Origin: Oceanibacterium hippocampi
GTDB taxonomy: Bacteria; Pseudomonadota; Alphaproteobacteria; Sneathiellales; Sneathiellaceae
Assembly (NCBI RefSeq): GCF_900172325.1
Contig: NZ_FWFR01000001.1
Span: forward strand, 930,001 to 994,000
DNA: 64,000 nt
Direction of reading: 5' to 3'
Below the pieces are notes generated by a model that saw only the letters and a list, made by a program, of their open reading frames with translations, had not been told where the DNA came from and made no database searches. A program made the position numbers and the translations under genes. The stretch's first letter is position 1, and every line of letters begins with the position of its first letter. Shown piece by piece: positions 18,568-27,273 of the stretch.

Positions 18568-20114
18568 CCGGGAGGCGCCTCCGCCCGCATCCGCGCCGCC
18601 GCTTGCGGTCGTCGGCTGGCCGCCATCCAGCGGTCGAGTTCGTTGGCGGTGGTCTCGGGACAATGCAACTTCATCTTCGACCGGCGCCACAGCACGTCTT
18701 CCGCCGTCCGGGCCCATTCATGGCGCATGAGGTACTCGACTTCCGCCTCGGTCAGGCCGCCACCGAAGTCCCGGCCGAGGTCGCGCGGCGAACCGGCATC
18801 GCCGATGATCTCGCGAATACGGGTGCCGTAGTTGCGCGCCAGTCGCCAGGACCGCGCTTCGCCGAGCCAGGGGAACTCGCGCCGGATCTCGCCCAGAAAG
18901 CCGTCGAAATCGGCGTCCGCGATGTCGCCGCCCGGCAGCGCCGCGGTATCGGTCCAGCCGGCCTTCGGGAAGGCGAGCAGGGGTGCCAGGTGTTCCATCG
19001 CCGATTCGGCGAGCCGGCGATAGGTGGTAAGCTTGCCGCCGAAGACGTTGAGGAGCGGCGCATCGGTCGTCGACGCGTCGTCGAGTTCGATCTTGTAGTC
19101 GCGGCTGACGGCCGCGGCGTCCGCGTCCTCCTCGCCGAACAGCGGCCTCACGCCGGCATAGCTCGCAACCACGTCGGCCGGGGTGATGGGCTTGCGGAAA
19201 TACTCGTTCACCGCGTCGCAGAGATAGGCGATCTCGGCGGGCGAGGCGTCGACGGCGTCGAGTTCGCCCTGGTAATCCTCGTCGGTCGTGCCGATCAGCG
19301 TGAAGTCGCCCTCGTAGGGGACCGCGAAGATCACGCGGCCGTCCGGGTTCTGAAAGATGTAGGCGTTCTCGTGCTCGAACATGCGGGGTACGATCACGTG
19401 GCTGCCCTTGACCAGCCGGATGTGGACCGGCCGGTTCGATCCGATCTGCGCCTTCAGGACCCGAGCGACCCAGGGGCCGGCGGCGTTGACCAGGCCGCGG
19501 GCCCGGACATGGCTGACCTCGCCGGTTTCCCGGTCGCGGATCGTCAGGACCCAGAGCCCGGCCTCCCGCTGCGCGGTCACGCATTCGGTGCGCGTCAGGA
19601 TGGTGGCGCCGCGTTCCTTCGCGTCGAGCGCGTTCAGCACCACCAGCCGGGAATCCTGGACCCAGCAATCGGAGTAGACGAAACCCCGGGTGAAGCCGTC
19701 CTTCAGGGGGGCGCCGGCGGGATGCGCGCGGAAGCGGATCGAGCGCGAGGCCGGCAGCAGCTTGCGGCCGCCCAGGTGATCGTAGAGAAAAAGCCCGAGG
19801 CGGATCATCCACGCCGGGCGGAGTCCCTTGTTGTGCGGCAGCACGAAGCGAAGCGGCCAGATGATGTGCGGCGCCGCCCGCAGCAGCACCTCGCGTTCCT
19901 CGAGCGCCTCGCGCACCAGCCGGAACTCGTAGTATTCCAGGTAGCGCAGTCCGCCGTGAATGAGCTTGGTGCTGGCCGATGAGGTCGCCGAGGCCAGGTC
20001 GTTCATCTCGCAGAGCATGACCGACAGGCCACGGCCGGCCGCGTCGCGGGCGATACCGGCGCCATTGATGCCGCCGCCGATGATGAAGAGATCGTAAGGT
20101 GCGGAATGTTCCAC
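18564..20114 (-). CDS. glpD: Glycerol-3-phosphate dehydrogenase (FAD, membrane-associated)
   Basis: A 516-residue flavoprotein oxidising glycerol-3-phosphate to DHAP and feeding electrons to quinone. The FAD-binding motif GGGINGAGIARDAAGRG is at residues 13-29, followed by SSASTKLIHGGLRYLE, the family signature, and the C-terminal domain with VFGGKLTTYRRLAE. It starts at a GTG (20114) after a GAGG; an in-frame ATG further upstream would give an unusual extension. It is first in the operon glpD-S-T-P-Q-U-V. The usual repressor glpR and the kinase glpK are not in this window. Confidence 0.93.
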   Translation of the reverse strand: MEHSAPYDLFIIGGGINGAGIARDAAGRGLSVMLCEMNDLASATSSASTKLIHGGLRYLEYYEFRLVREALEEREVLLRAAPHIIWPLRFVLPHNKGLRPAWMIRLGLFLYDHLGGRKLLPASRSIRFRAHPAGAPLKDGFTRGFVYSDCWVQDSRLVVLNALDAKERGATILTRTECVTAQREAGLWVLTIRDRETGEVSHVRARGLVNAAGPWVARVLKAQIGSNRPVHIRLVKGSHVIVPRMFEHENAYIFQNPDGRVIFAVPYEGDFTLIGTTDEDYQGELDAVDASPAEIAYLCDAVNEYFRKPITPADVVASYAGVRPLFGEEDADAAAVSRDYKIELDDASTTDAPLLNVFGGKLTTYRRLAESAMEHLAPLLAFPKAGWTDTAALPGGDIADADFDGFLGEIRREFPWLGEARSWRLARNYGTRIREIIGDAGSPRDLGRDFGGGLTEAEVEYLMRHEWARTAEDVLWRRSKMKLHCPETTANELDRWMAASRRPQAAARMRAEAPPG

Positions 20115-20499
20115 GCTGCCTCGTTCCCCGGCAGATCCGGGTGTCGGAATAAGCAAACGGTACGACGCCTCACCGACGCGGAGTCTCCATCCGCGGGCCG
20201 GAAAGACGCAAGAGAAAATTTTCATATGCGAACAAAAGCGCGGACACAAGGCGCAAAAAATATTCGTTTTGGTTCGTAATGGTTTCGTGTGCCTTGCCGA
20301 GAGGAAAACGAAAATCACCGGACTCCCAGCCAAAGAGGCGCGCCACGCGGGCGATTCGGTCGTTTCGCGCGGGTCCGGCCGGCCCACCGGACTGCGTGGT
20401 CCCGCAGACAGCGTCGCTTGACCGTCTCGGCCCGGCGCATGAGAATGCCGCCGCCGCGCTGATCGAACGTGGCCCGTCCGTCGGAAATGGAGAGTGCGA
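20115..20499. promoter_or_regulatory. glpD: Divergent promoter region with candidate GlpR-type operator half-sites
   Basis: A 385-bp gene-free region, markedly AT-rich between 20210 and 20320. It contains three TTCG elements at 20263, 20273 and 20284, about one helical turn apart, an opposing CGAAC at 20229-20233 and CGAAAA at 20309-20314. DeoR-family repressors such as GlpR recognise TTCG/CGAA-rich repeats, so this is a plausible operator for the glp operon. The part from about 20320 to 20490 shows nothing beyond the leader of the next gene. Confidence 0.5.
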
Positions 20500-21264
20500 A
20501 TGGCTGACGACCCGTTCCTGGCGGCCGACGAGAGCGCTGCGGTCAGCCTGATTGACGGTGCCCCCGGCTCGCCGTTCGTGCTGGCCTGCGACCATGCGGG
20601 GCGCAAGGTGCCGCGACGGCTGGCAGGCCTCGGCCTCGATCCCGACGTGCTGGCCGGGCATATCGGCTGGGATATCGGCGCCGAACCAGTCGCGCGCCTG
20701 ATGGCGGAACGGCTCGGCGCGGCGCTCGTGATGCCGGCCTATTCCCGCCTGGTCATCGACTGCAACCGGCCGGTCGGCAATCCGGGCTCGATCGTCGAGG
20801 TCGCGGACGGCATGCCGGTGCCGGGCAATCGCGACCTCGAAGACCGCGCCCGCGCGGCGCGCGCGGAGGCGCTCTACCGCCCCTTTCACGCGGCGATTGA
20901 AACAGCGCTGGACCGGGCCGCCGGGCATGCCGAACGGGCGATTTTCGTCACGGTGCACAGCTTCACGCCGGCCCTGGCCCGCGACGGCAAGGCGCGGCCC
21001 TGGCATGTCGGCATCATCCACGGCGAGGACCGCCGACTTGCCGACCACCTGATCGCCGGCCTCGCGACCGACAGCGCGCTAGTTGTCGGCGACAACGAAC
21101 CCTATTCACCGGCGGACAATGTCGACCACACGCTCGCCCGTCACGGCGCGGCAAGGGGCATTCCGCACGCGATGATCGAGATCCGGAACGACCAGCTCGG
21201 CGACCGGGACGGTCAGGCAGAATGGGCGGCCCGGCTGGCAGGCATCCTCGAAACGTGGCGGTAG
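20500..21264 (+). CDS. N-formylglutamate amidohydrolase-family protein
   Basis: A 254-residue FGase-fold hydrolase. Family segments are FVLACDHAGRKVP (metal His/Asp region), GWDIGAEPVARLMAERLGA, SRLVIDCNRP, VTVHSFTP, DNEPYSP and a late MIEIRNDQL. These fit the zinc-dependent amidohydrolases that release formate from N-formylglutamate or act on related acyl-amino acids. No hut genes lie nearby, so the substrate is open. The ATG at 20500 has GGAG about 7 bases upstream, better placed than the GTG at 20494. Confidence 0.85.
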   Translation: MADDPFLAADESAAVSLIDGAPGSPFVLACDHAGRKVPRRLAGLGLDPDVLAGHIGWDIGAEPVARLMAERLGAALVMPAYSRLVIDCNRPVGNPGSIVEVADGMPVPGNRDLEDRARAARAEALYRPFHAAIETALDRAAGHAERAIFVTVHSFTPALARDGKARPWHVGIIHGEDRRLADHLIAGLATDSALVVGDNEPYSPADNVDHTLARHGAARGIPHAMIEIRNDQLGDRDGQAEWAARLAGILETWR

Positions 21265-21382
21265 CCGCATGCCTGCCCCGGCGTAGCGGGCCGCGACGAC
21301 AGGTCGCCTTGCCGCGGACCGGCGGCTCGTCCAGACTTCGCCGGTCCGTTCGAGGCGCACTCTGAACAGGAGTCCTGTCGCC

Positions 21383-23197
21383 ATTTCGAGAATCATTCCG
21401 CGCCGCGGCCTGCCGATCACTATCGTCCTCGTGGCGGCGATCGGCGGTCTCGTGGCCGCCGCCGCGGCTCTCGTCTTCCTGATGACCTACCATGTCGCCA
21501 CGCTCAACACGACGGAGCTGGTGCGCGACAAGGCGGAACTGGTCATCGACCGGATCGAGCAACGGATCCGCGGCCATCTCGAACCGGCGACTGCCGGGCT
21601 CGGGTGGCTGAAGGCGGCGATCGAGGCGCGTGACATGGCGCCGCTCGACGATCCCGAGCTGCCGTTGATGCTGAGCGCCTCCCTTGCCGCGGCGCCGCAG
21701 ATTTCCACGGTTGCGTTCATCTCCGACGACCTGCAGGTCATGCGGGCCTTTTCCGCGCGTTCGGGAAGGTCGGTTCGCCGTGACGACTGGAGCGACGATC
21801 CGGGTATTCGTCGTCAGGTCGAGGCCGCGCGCGATGGCCTGGCGGCCCGCTGGGGCCAGTTTTTCGTGGCCGAGCCGGTCGGCGAGACCTTTCTGAACCT
21901 GGTCGTACCCGTGCGGCGAGACGGCCGGTTCCAGGGCGCGCTGATCGCCGCGCTCTCGATCGCATCCTTTTCCGATTTTCTGGCAGCGCCCGAGGCGGGC
22001 CGGCGGGGCACGCCGTTCGTGCTGCGCGGCCGCGACTATGTGCTGGCCCATCCGGCACTCGTCCGCGGTCTCGCGGGCTTGAGCGACGCGCATCCTCTGC
22101 CGGGTGTGGCCGAGATCGGCGACCGGGCGCTCGCCGCGCTCTGGGACGATGACCGGCTCACCGGCGACGAGAACCGCCTCGCCAACGGCGTGACGGCCCG
22201 CGTCGTCGAGATCGACGGCCGGCCCGTCGTCTTCCTCTACAAGGCGATCGCCGATTTCGACGTGGAACCCTGGCTGATCGGAACCTATCTGCCGCTCGAC
22301 GAGGCGGCGCCGCAGCTCGCGCGGCTGCGCTTCCTGCCATGGCTCGGCCTCGCCATCGTGTTGGCCGGCCTTGTCGTCGCGCTGCTCGTCGGCGGTGCGA
22401 TCAGCCGCCCGATCGGACGGATCGCCGGCGCCGCCCGGCGCATCCGGGAACTCGACCTGGACGCGGTTCCATCGATCCCGCGAACCGCGTTCCGGGAACT
22501 GAACGAGGCCGGACGGGCGCTCGAGGAGATGGTCCGCGGTCTCCGCTCCTTCGCGATCTATGTCCCGAGGCAGCTCGTGCGCCGCTTGATGCGGCAGGGC
22601 GGGGCAATCGAATCCGAGCCCCGCGAGGTCACCGTGATCTTCACCGACATCGTCGGCTTCACCAACCTCGCCGAGGACATGCCGGCGGCCGATGTCGCCG
22701 CGCTCCTCAACCGGCATTTCGCGCTCATCGCCGATTGCGTCGAGGCCGAGGAGGGGACCATCGACAAGTATATCGGTGATGCGGTGATGGCCTTCTGGGG
22801 CGCGCCGGAACCGGTGCCGGACCACGCCGCCCGGGCCTGTCGCGCGGTGCGCCGAATCGCCGTCGCGCTTCGTGCCGACAATCTCGAACGGACTGCCGCC
22901 GGGCTGCCGCCGATCCATGTCCGGATCGGGATCCACAGCGGCATGGTCGTTGTCGGCAATATCGGCGCGCCGACGCGGATGAACTATACCGTGATCGGCG
23001 ACGTGGTGAACGCGGCGGAACGGCTGGAAATGCTCTGCCGCGAATGCTGTGGGCCGGATGCCGACATCTTCGCCCTGACCAGTGCGGTGACCGCCGGTGC
23101 CGCCGCGGGCGCGGGCATTGCGAGCCGCTCGCTCGGCCGGCGCGCGCTGCGCGGCCGGCATGGCGACATGGAGATCTTCGCGCTCGATACCGACTGA
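21383..23197 (+). CDS. Membrane-bound class III adenylate/guanylate cyclase; start codon non-standard or miscalled
   Basis: The protein has one N-terminal transmembrane helix, a periplasmic sensor domain of about 270 residues, a second helix (GLAIVLAGLVVALLVGGAI), a HAMP-like linker (RPIGRIAGAARRIRELDL) and a C-terminal cyclase domain. The cyclase domain has both metal-binding Asp (FTDIVGFT and IGDAVMAFWG), the DKY lysine and the VVNAAERLE Asn/Arg, so it should be active. The first standard codon, GTG at 21431, cuts into the first helix and gives 588 residues. The frame is open upstream and encodes SRIIPRRGLPITIV, a normal positively charged N-flank. The only start-like codon behind AGGAG is ATT at 21383 (604 residues). 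Either a rare ATT start or a base error is possible. Confidence 0.8.
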   Translation: MSRIIPRRGLPITIVLVAAIGGLVAAAAALVFLMTYHVATLNTTELVRDKAELVIDRIEQRIRGHLEPATAGLGWLKAAIEARDMAPLDDPELPLMLSASLAAAPQISTVAFISDDLQVMRAFSARSGRSVRRDDWSDDPGIRRQVEAARDGLAARWGQFFVAEPVGETFLNLVVPVRRDGRFQGALIAALSIASFSDFLAAPEAGRRGTPFVLRGRDYVLAHPALVRGLAGLSDAHPLPGVAEIGDRALAALWDDDRLTGDENRLANGVTARVVEIDGRPVVFLYKAIADFDVEPWLIGTYLPLDEAAPQLARLRFLPWLGLAIVLAGLVVALLVGGAISRPIGRIAGAARRIRELDLDAVPSIPRTAFRELNEAGRALEEMVRGLRSFAIYVPRQLVRRLMRQGGAIESEPREVTVIFTDIVGFTNLAEDMPAADVAALLNRHFALIADCVEAEEGTIDKYIGDAVMAFWGAPEPVPDHAARACRAVRRIAVALRADNLERTAAGLPPIHVRIGIHSGMVVVGNIGAPTRMNYTVIGDVVNAAERLEMLCRECCGPDADIFALTSAVTAGAAAGAGIASRSLGRRALRGRHGDMEIFALDTD

Positions 23198-23209
23198 CGC
23201 GCGGTCGGG

Positions 23210-23395
23210 TCAGGCGGCGGCGTTCAGCGGCGGCAGTTCCGCCCCGTGGCAGACATTCCCGGGAACGCGCACGCAACTGCCGCGGCGGCACTCGGCGTGG
23301 GTCGCGTCCTTGCCCTCGCAATCGTCGGTGGTGGTCTGGCAACCGGCCGCGATCAGCAGGAACAGCAGGGCGGCAAGGCGGGCTGGGCTGGGCAC
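23210..23395 (-). CDS. Small cysteine-rich lipoprotein
   Basis: A 61-residue predicted lipoprotein. The signal sequence MPSPARLAALLFLLIAAGC ends in a good lipobox (IAAGC), giving a mature protein of 43 residues with five cysteines counting the acylated one (CQTTTDDC, AECRRGSC, NVC). No family is recognised. It lies between the cyclase and the persulfide dioxygenase gene and could be an orphan. Supporting a real gene are the well-formed lipobox and the non-antisense location. Confidence 0.55.
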   Translation of the reverse strand: MPSPARLAALLFLLIAAGCQTTTDDCEGKDATHAECRRGSCVRVPGNVCHGAELPPLNAAA

Positions 23396-23488
23396 GCTGA
23401 CCCTCCGGGCGACGGGGATGACGATGCCATCATCGCGCCGGCAGGGGGCGGGCGGAAATCAATCCTTCTTGAAGGCCCGCTTTCGCCT

Positions 23489-24352
23489 TCAGAGCTGGTT
23501 CAGGGGGATCTTCAGATAGCTGACGCCGTTGTCTTCCGGCGGCGGAAATTCGCCGGCGCGCATGTTCACCTGGATCGACGGCAACAGCAGCATCGGGCAA
23601 GCCAGCGTCCTGTCGCGCTCGGTCCGCATGGCGACGAACGCATCTTCCGTGATGCCGTCGCGGATATGGATGTTGCGCGCCCGCTGCTCGCCGACCGTGG
23701 TCTCCCAGGCGAAGACATCGCGGCCCGGCGCCTTGTAGTCGTGACAGAGAAATAGGCGGGTTTCGGGGGGCAGCGCCAGGATACGCCGGATCGAGCGGTA
23801 AAGCGTGCGCGCATCGCCGCCGGGAAAGTCGCAACGCGCGCTGCCATAGTCCGGCATGAACATGGTGTCGCCAACGAAGGCGGCGTCGCCGGCCAGATAG
23901 GTGACGCAGGCGGGGGTATGGCCGGGCGTGTGCAGGACCCGCGCCTCGAGCGCGCCGATCCGGAAGGTCTCGTCATCCTCGAACAGGCGATCGAATTGCC
24001 GGCCATCGGCGGTGAAGCCGCTGTCGGTGTTGAATACGTCCTTGAAGACCGACTGAACCTCTGCAATGCGGCCGCCGATCGCCGTCCGGCCGCCCAGCGC
24101 CTTCTTGAGATAGGGCGCCGCGGTCAGATGATCGGCATGCACGTGAGTTTCCAGGATCCAGTCGACCGTGAGATCGTTCTCGCGCACGTGGGAAATGACC
24201 CGATCGGCCGCCTCGGTGCCCGTGCGGCCGGATTTCGGGTCGAAGTCGAGCGTCGAATCGATGATCGCCGCATGCCGAGCACCCGGCTCCTTCACGACAT
24301 AGGTTACCGTGAATGTCGGCTCATGAAAGAAGGCCTGGACGTCAGGTTTCAT
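23489..24352 (-). CDS. Metallo-beta-lactamase-fold hydrolase, persulfide-dioxygenase-like (Blh type)
   Basis: A 287-residue protein. The metal motif is THVHADHLTAA (H70, H72, D74, H75), followed by LHTPGHTP and FVGDTMFMPDYG, and a late LCHDYK, as in ETHE1/Blh-type persulfide dioxygenases. These iron enzymes oxidise glutathione persulfide to sulfite. The chosen ATG has AAGGGGGAAG upstream. The gene is divergent from an ArsR-family regulator and a rhodanese, the same partners found with Blh in BigR-controlled operons, which supports a role in sulfide detoxification. Confidence 0.87.
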   Translation of the reverse strand: MKPDVQAFFHEPTFTVTYVVKEPGARHAAIIDSTLDFDPKSGRTGTEAADRVISHVRENDLTVDWILETHVHADHLTAAPYLKKALGGRTAIGGRIAEVQSVFKDVFNTDSGFTADGRQFDRLFEDDETFRIGALEARVLHTPGHTPACVTYLAGDAAFVGDTMFMPDYGSARCDFPGGDARTLYRSIRRILALPPETRLFLCHDYKAPGRDVFAWETTVGEQRARNIHIRDGITEDAFVAMRTERDRTLACPMLLLPSIQVNMRAGEFPPPEDNGVSYLKIPLNQL

Positions 24353-24420
24353 GATCGCTTCCCCCTTCTGGGCGGGATGATAACCGAAGTGCATGTCGGG
24401 CAGGCAAGGCCGTTCGTCTC

Positions 24421-24461
24421 TTGACAAGTTATGCATATCTGCATAGATACGCAAGTATGCA
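24421..24461. promoter_or_regulatory. Overlapping divergent promoters with BigR/SqrR-like operator
   Basis: On the plus strand TTGACA (24421-24426), a 17-bp spacer and TAGATA (24444-24449) form a good sigma-70-type promoter. On the minus strand TTGCGT, 17 bp and TAACTT lie over the same bases. Within them are repeated TGCAT elements: ATGCA-tatc-TGCAT (24431-24444) and TGCATA-N10-TATGCA (24440-24461). A repressor bound here would shut both directions, fitting the adjacent ArsR-type regulator. Confidence 0.7.
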
Positions 24462-24759
24462 GGTCGAGAAAATGTACGAGACCGCCGAAACGGTCAGCGA
24501 GTTGATGAAGGCGCTTTCCAGCCGGAACCGCCTGCTGATCCTGTGCCAGCTCGTGCAGGAGGAACTGTCGGTAGGCGAGCTTGCGTCCCGTCTCGACATG
24601 CGTGAGCCGGCGATGTCGCAACAGCTCGCCGTGCTCCGGCGGGACGGGCTGGTGAGCCGCCGCCGCGACGGACAGGTCGTCTACTACACGCTTGCCCGGC
24701 CGGACATCCGGCAACTGATGGAATTCCTCTACGAGACCTTCTGCGCCCCCAACGAGTGA
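24457..24759 (+). CDS. ArsR-family persulfide-responsive repressor (BigR/SqrR-like)
   Basis: A 100-residue winged-helix regulator. The recognition region is LASRLDMREPAMSQQLAVLRRD, followed by the wing SRRRDGQVVYYTL. Two cysteines, Cys30 (ILCQL) and Cys96 (ETFCAPN), are 66 residues apart, as are the persulfide-sensing cysteines of SqrR/BigR, which form a tetrasulfide and release DNA. The predicted transcription start lies within a few bases of this ATG, so the message may be leaderless; the next ATG is at 24472. It is followed by the rhodanese gene after 10 bp. Confidence 0.88.
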   Translation: MQVEKMYETAETVSELMKALSSRNRLLILCQLVQEELSVGELASRLDMREPAMSQQLAVLRRDGLVSRRRDGQVVYYTLARPDIRQLMEFLYETFCAPNE

Positions 24760-24769
24760 AGAGGCCGAT

Positions 24770-25342
24770 ATGACCAGTGCCGCCATCCTCAAAGCCATCG
24801 ACGCGCAAGCGCTCGACAACTTGCTCAAGAACGGAAAAGCCGTCCTGATCGATATCCGCGAGTCGGACGAATACATCCGCGAGCATATTCCGGGTTCGCG
24901 GCTGGTGCCGCTGTCCGCTTTCAACCCGGCGGATTTCCCGCGCGAGCATGAGAAGATCGGGGTCTTCCACTGCCACAGCGGCAATCGCACGCAACAGGCG
25001 GCGACCCAGATCCTGGCGACCGGATTCCGCGAAGTCTACTATCTTGACGGCGGCATCGAGGCCTGGAAGCGCGCCGGGCTGAGCCTCAACACCAATGCCA
25101 GGGCGCCGATCAGCATCATGCGCCAGGTGCAGATCTCGGCCGGCTCGCTGGTCGTCCTCGGCTGCCTGCTCGCCGTGCTGGTATCGCCCTGGTTCATGGC
25201 GCTGTCGGCCTTTGTCGGCGCCGGTCTCGTCTTCGCCGGTGCCACCGGCTTCTGCGGCATGGCGCAAGTACTCTCCGCCATGCCCTGGAACAGGGAGTTC
25301 CGCCGTTCGGCGACGATCAGCGAACGTCCCGCGAGCGCCTGA
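24770..25342 (+). CDS. Rhodanese-DUF2892 membrane fusion
   Basis: A 190-residue protein. Residues 10-105 are a rhodanese domain with active-site loop HCHSGNRT (Cys68), which carries sulfane sulfur. Residues about 118-170 are two membrane helices of the DUF2892 type (ISAGSLVVLGCLLAVLV and FMALSAFVGAGLVFAG), with a conserved-looking GFCGMA after the second. The fusion would anchor sulfur transfer at the inner membrane. It follows the BigR-like gene and precedes a SulP transporter by 22 bp, so sulfur carriage and anion transport are likely coexpressed. Confidence 0.9.
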   Translation: MTSAAILKAIDAQALDNLLKNGKAVLIDIRESDEYIREHIPGSRLVPLSAFNPADFPREHEKIGVFHCHSGNRTQQAATQILATGFREVYYLDGGIEAWKRAGLSLNTNARAPISIMRQVQISAGSLVVLGCLLAVLVSPWFMALSAFVGAGLVFAGATGFCGMAQVLSAMPWNREFRRSATISERPASA

Positions 25343-25364
25343 GCCGAAGCGGGAACCTGCCGGC

Positions 25365-27164
25365 ATGTCCGGGCCGTCGCGACAATCGGCCGACCGGTCC
25401 GGACTCTCCCGGATCACCCGCCATGTTCCCGTACTGGCCTGGCTCGGCACGTATCGACGCGCCGACCTGCCGGGCGACCTGATCGCCGGCACCGTGGTCG
25501 CTATCATGCTGGTGCCGCAGGGCATGGCTTACGCCCTGCTGGCCGGCATGCCGCCCGAGGTCGGGCTCTACGCCAGCATCGCGCCGCCCCTGATTTACGC
25601 GCTGTTCGGTTCGAGCCGGACGTTGGCGGTCGGCCCGGTCGCCATTGCCTCGCTCATGACGGCGACGGCGATCGCCGGGCTCGGCGGCGCGGCGGCGGCC
25701 CTGCCGGGGCCGGTCCTGGCGTTGCTGCTTGCCGCGATGAGCGGGACGATCCTGCTCGCGATGGGCCTTTTCAGGCTCGGCTTCCTGACCAATTTCCTCT
25801 CCCATCCGGTGATTTCCGGATTCACCAGCGCGGCGGCGATCATCATCATCGTCAGCCAACTCAAGCAACTGCTGGGCCTCGATGTGCCGAAAAGCCACGG
25901 CTTCGTCGATGGCCTGCTCGGGACCGCCGCACATCTCGACAGCGTGAACGCGACGACGGCGGCGATCGGCGTCGGCGCGATCCTGATCCTCCTGTTCGCC
26001 CGGCGTCGGCTGGTGTCCCTTCTTGCCGGCCTGGGCCTGCCGCATGCTGTCGCCGCCGCCATCGGCAAGGGCGGTCCGATCATCGCAGCACTCGCCGGCC
26101 TCGGCGCCGTGGTTGCCTTCGATCTCGACAGGAATGCGGGGGTCCGGGTGGTCGGCGCGATTCCGGCCGGTCTGCCGGATTTCACCATGCCGGCGCTCGA
26201 TCCGGTCCTGATCCGGGAGCTGTTGCCCGCGGCGCTGCTGATCGCCCTGATCGGCTTTCTGGAAAGCGTCTCGGTGGCACGCGCGCTCGCCGCCAAGCGC
26301 CGCCAGAAGATCGACCCGGACCAGGAACTGCTCGGCCTCGGCATGGCCAACCTCGGCGCCGCCTTTTCCGGCGGCTATCCCGTCGCCGGCGGCTTCGGGC
26401 GGTCGGTGGTGAATTTCTCCGCCGGCGCGAACACCCCGCTTGCCTCCATCGTCACGGCCGTGCTGGTCGCCCTGGTCGTCGGCTTCTTCACACCGGTCCT
26501 GCATCGCCTGCCGATCGCCGTGCTGGCCGCCATCATCGTGGTCGCCGTCGCCTCGCTGATCGACGTCCGAAGCCTGCTCCGCGCCTGGCGTTACAACCGC
26601 GCCGATGCGGCGGGGCTCGCGGTCACCTTCGCGGCCGTGCTCGCGGCCGGTATCGAGATCGGCATCGCCGCCGGTATCGCGCTGTCGCTGGCGCTCTATC
26701 TCTGGCGGACCAGCCGGCCGCACATGGCGGTCGTCGGGCGGCTCGGCGACAGCGAGCATTTCCGGAATGTCCTGCGTCACCCGGTACGGCTCTATCCGGG
26801 CGTCCAGTTCGTCCGGGTGGACGAAAGCCTGTACTTTGCCAATACCGCCTATCTGGAGGACCGCCTGCTCGCCGCCGCGGTCGAGGATCCGGAGATCGAG
26901 CATCTCGTGCTGATATGCAGTGCCGTCAACTTCATCGACGGCAGCGCGCTGGAGAGCCTGGAGCAACTCGTGCACCAGCTCCGCGAAATGGGGGTGACGC
27001 TGCATCTGGCCGAGGTGAAAGGTCCGGTCATGGACCGCCTCGAACGTGGCCGTTTCGTCGCCGACATGGCGCCCGGGCGGATTTTCCTCTCGACCCACGA
27101 TGCGGCCGTCGCGCTCGCCGGCGGCGAGCGGCGCCCGGACGCCAGGGGTCTGACGGGGAAGTGA
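25365..27164 (+). CDS. SulP-family anion transporter with STAS domain
   Basis: A 599-residue protein. The SulP signature region DLIAGTVVAIMLVPQGMAYALLAGMPPEVGLYASI opens the membrane domain, given here only by position: about residues 36-75. Ten to twelve helices follow, then a C-terminal STAS domain (about residues 455-570, with ICSAVNFIDGSALESLEQL). SulP proteins carry sulfate, bicarbonate or other anions. Position behind the rhodanese suggests export or uptake of sulfur oxyanions such as sulfite or sulfate produced by persulfide oxidation. Confidence 0.9.
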   Translation: MSGPSRQSADRSGLSRITRHVPVLAWLGTYRRADLPGDLIAGTVVAIMLVPQGMAYALLAGMPPEVGLYASIAPPLIYALFGSSRTLAVGPVAIASLMTATAIAGLGGAAAALPGPVLALLLAAMSGTILLAMGLFRLGFLTNFLSHPVISGFTSAAAIIIIVSQLKQLLGLDVPKSHGFVDGLLGTAAHLDSVNATTAAIGVGAILILLFARRRLVSLLAGLGLPHAVAAAIGKGGPIIAALAGLGAVVAFDLDRNAGVRVVGAIPAGLPDFTMPALDPVLIRELLPAALLIALIGFLESVSVARALAAKRRQKIDPDQELLGLGMANLGAAFSGGYPVAGGFGRSVVNFSAGANTPLASIVTAVLVALVVGFFTPVLHRLPIAVLAAIIVVAVASLIDVRSLLRAWRYNRADAAGLAVTFAAVLAAGIEIGIAAGIALSLALYLWRTSRPHMAVVGRLGDSEHFRNVLRHPVRLYPGVQFVRVDESLYFANTAYLEDRLLAAAVEDPEIEHLVLICSAVNFIDGSALESLEQLVHQLREMGVTLHLAEVKGPVMDRLERGRFVADMAPGRIFLSTHDAAVALAGGERRPDARGLTGK

Positions 27165-27273
27165 TTTTCGGCTGAAGCTGTTTCGTCCTACTTGCAGGTA
27201 GACGCCGGATCGGCGAGTCTTCGCCTCCGGCGCCGAGAGCGGGCGGCGGAACTTTCCAGCGGGGACGGTACAT

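Noticed and set aside
24421-24456. Twelve-residue N-terminal extension of the BigR-like regulator from TTG 24421
   Set aside because: The TTG is the first part of a consensus -35 and the extension spans the promoter and operator, though it would give cysteine numbers 42 and 108.
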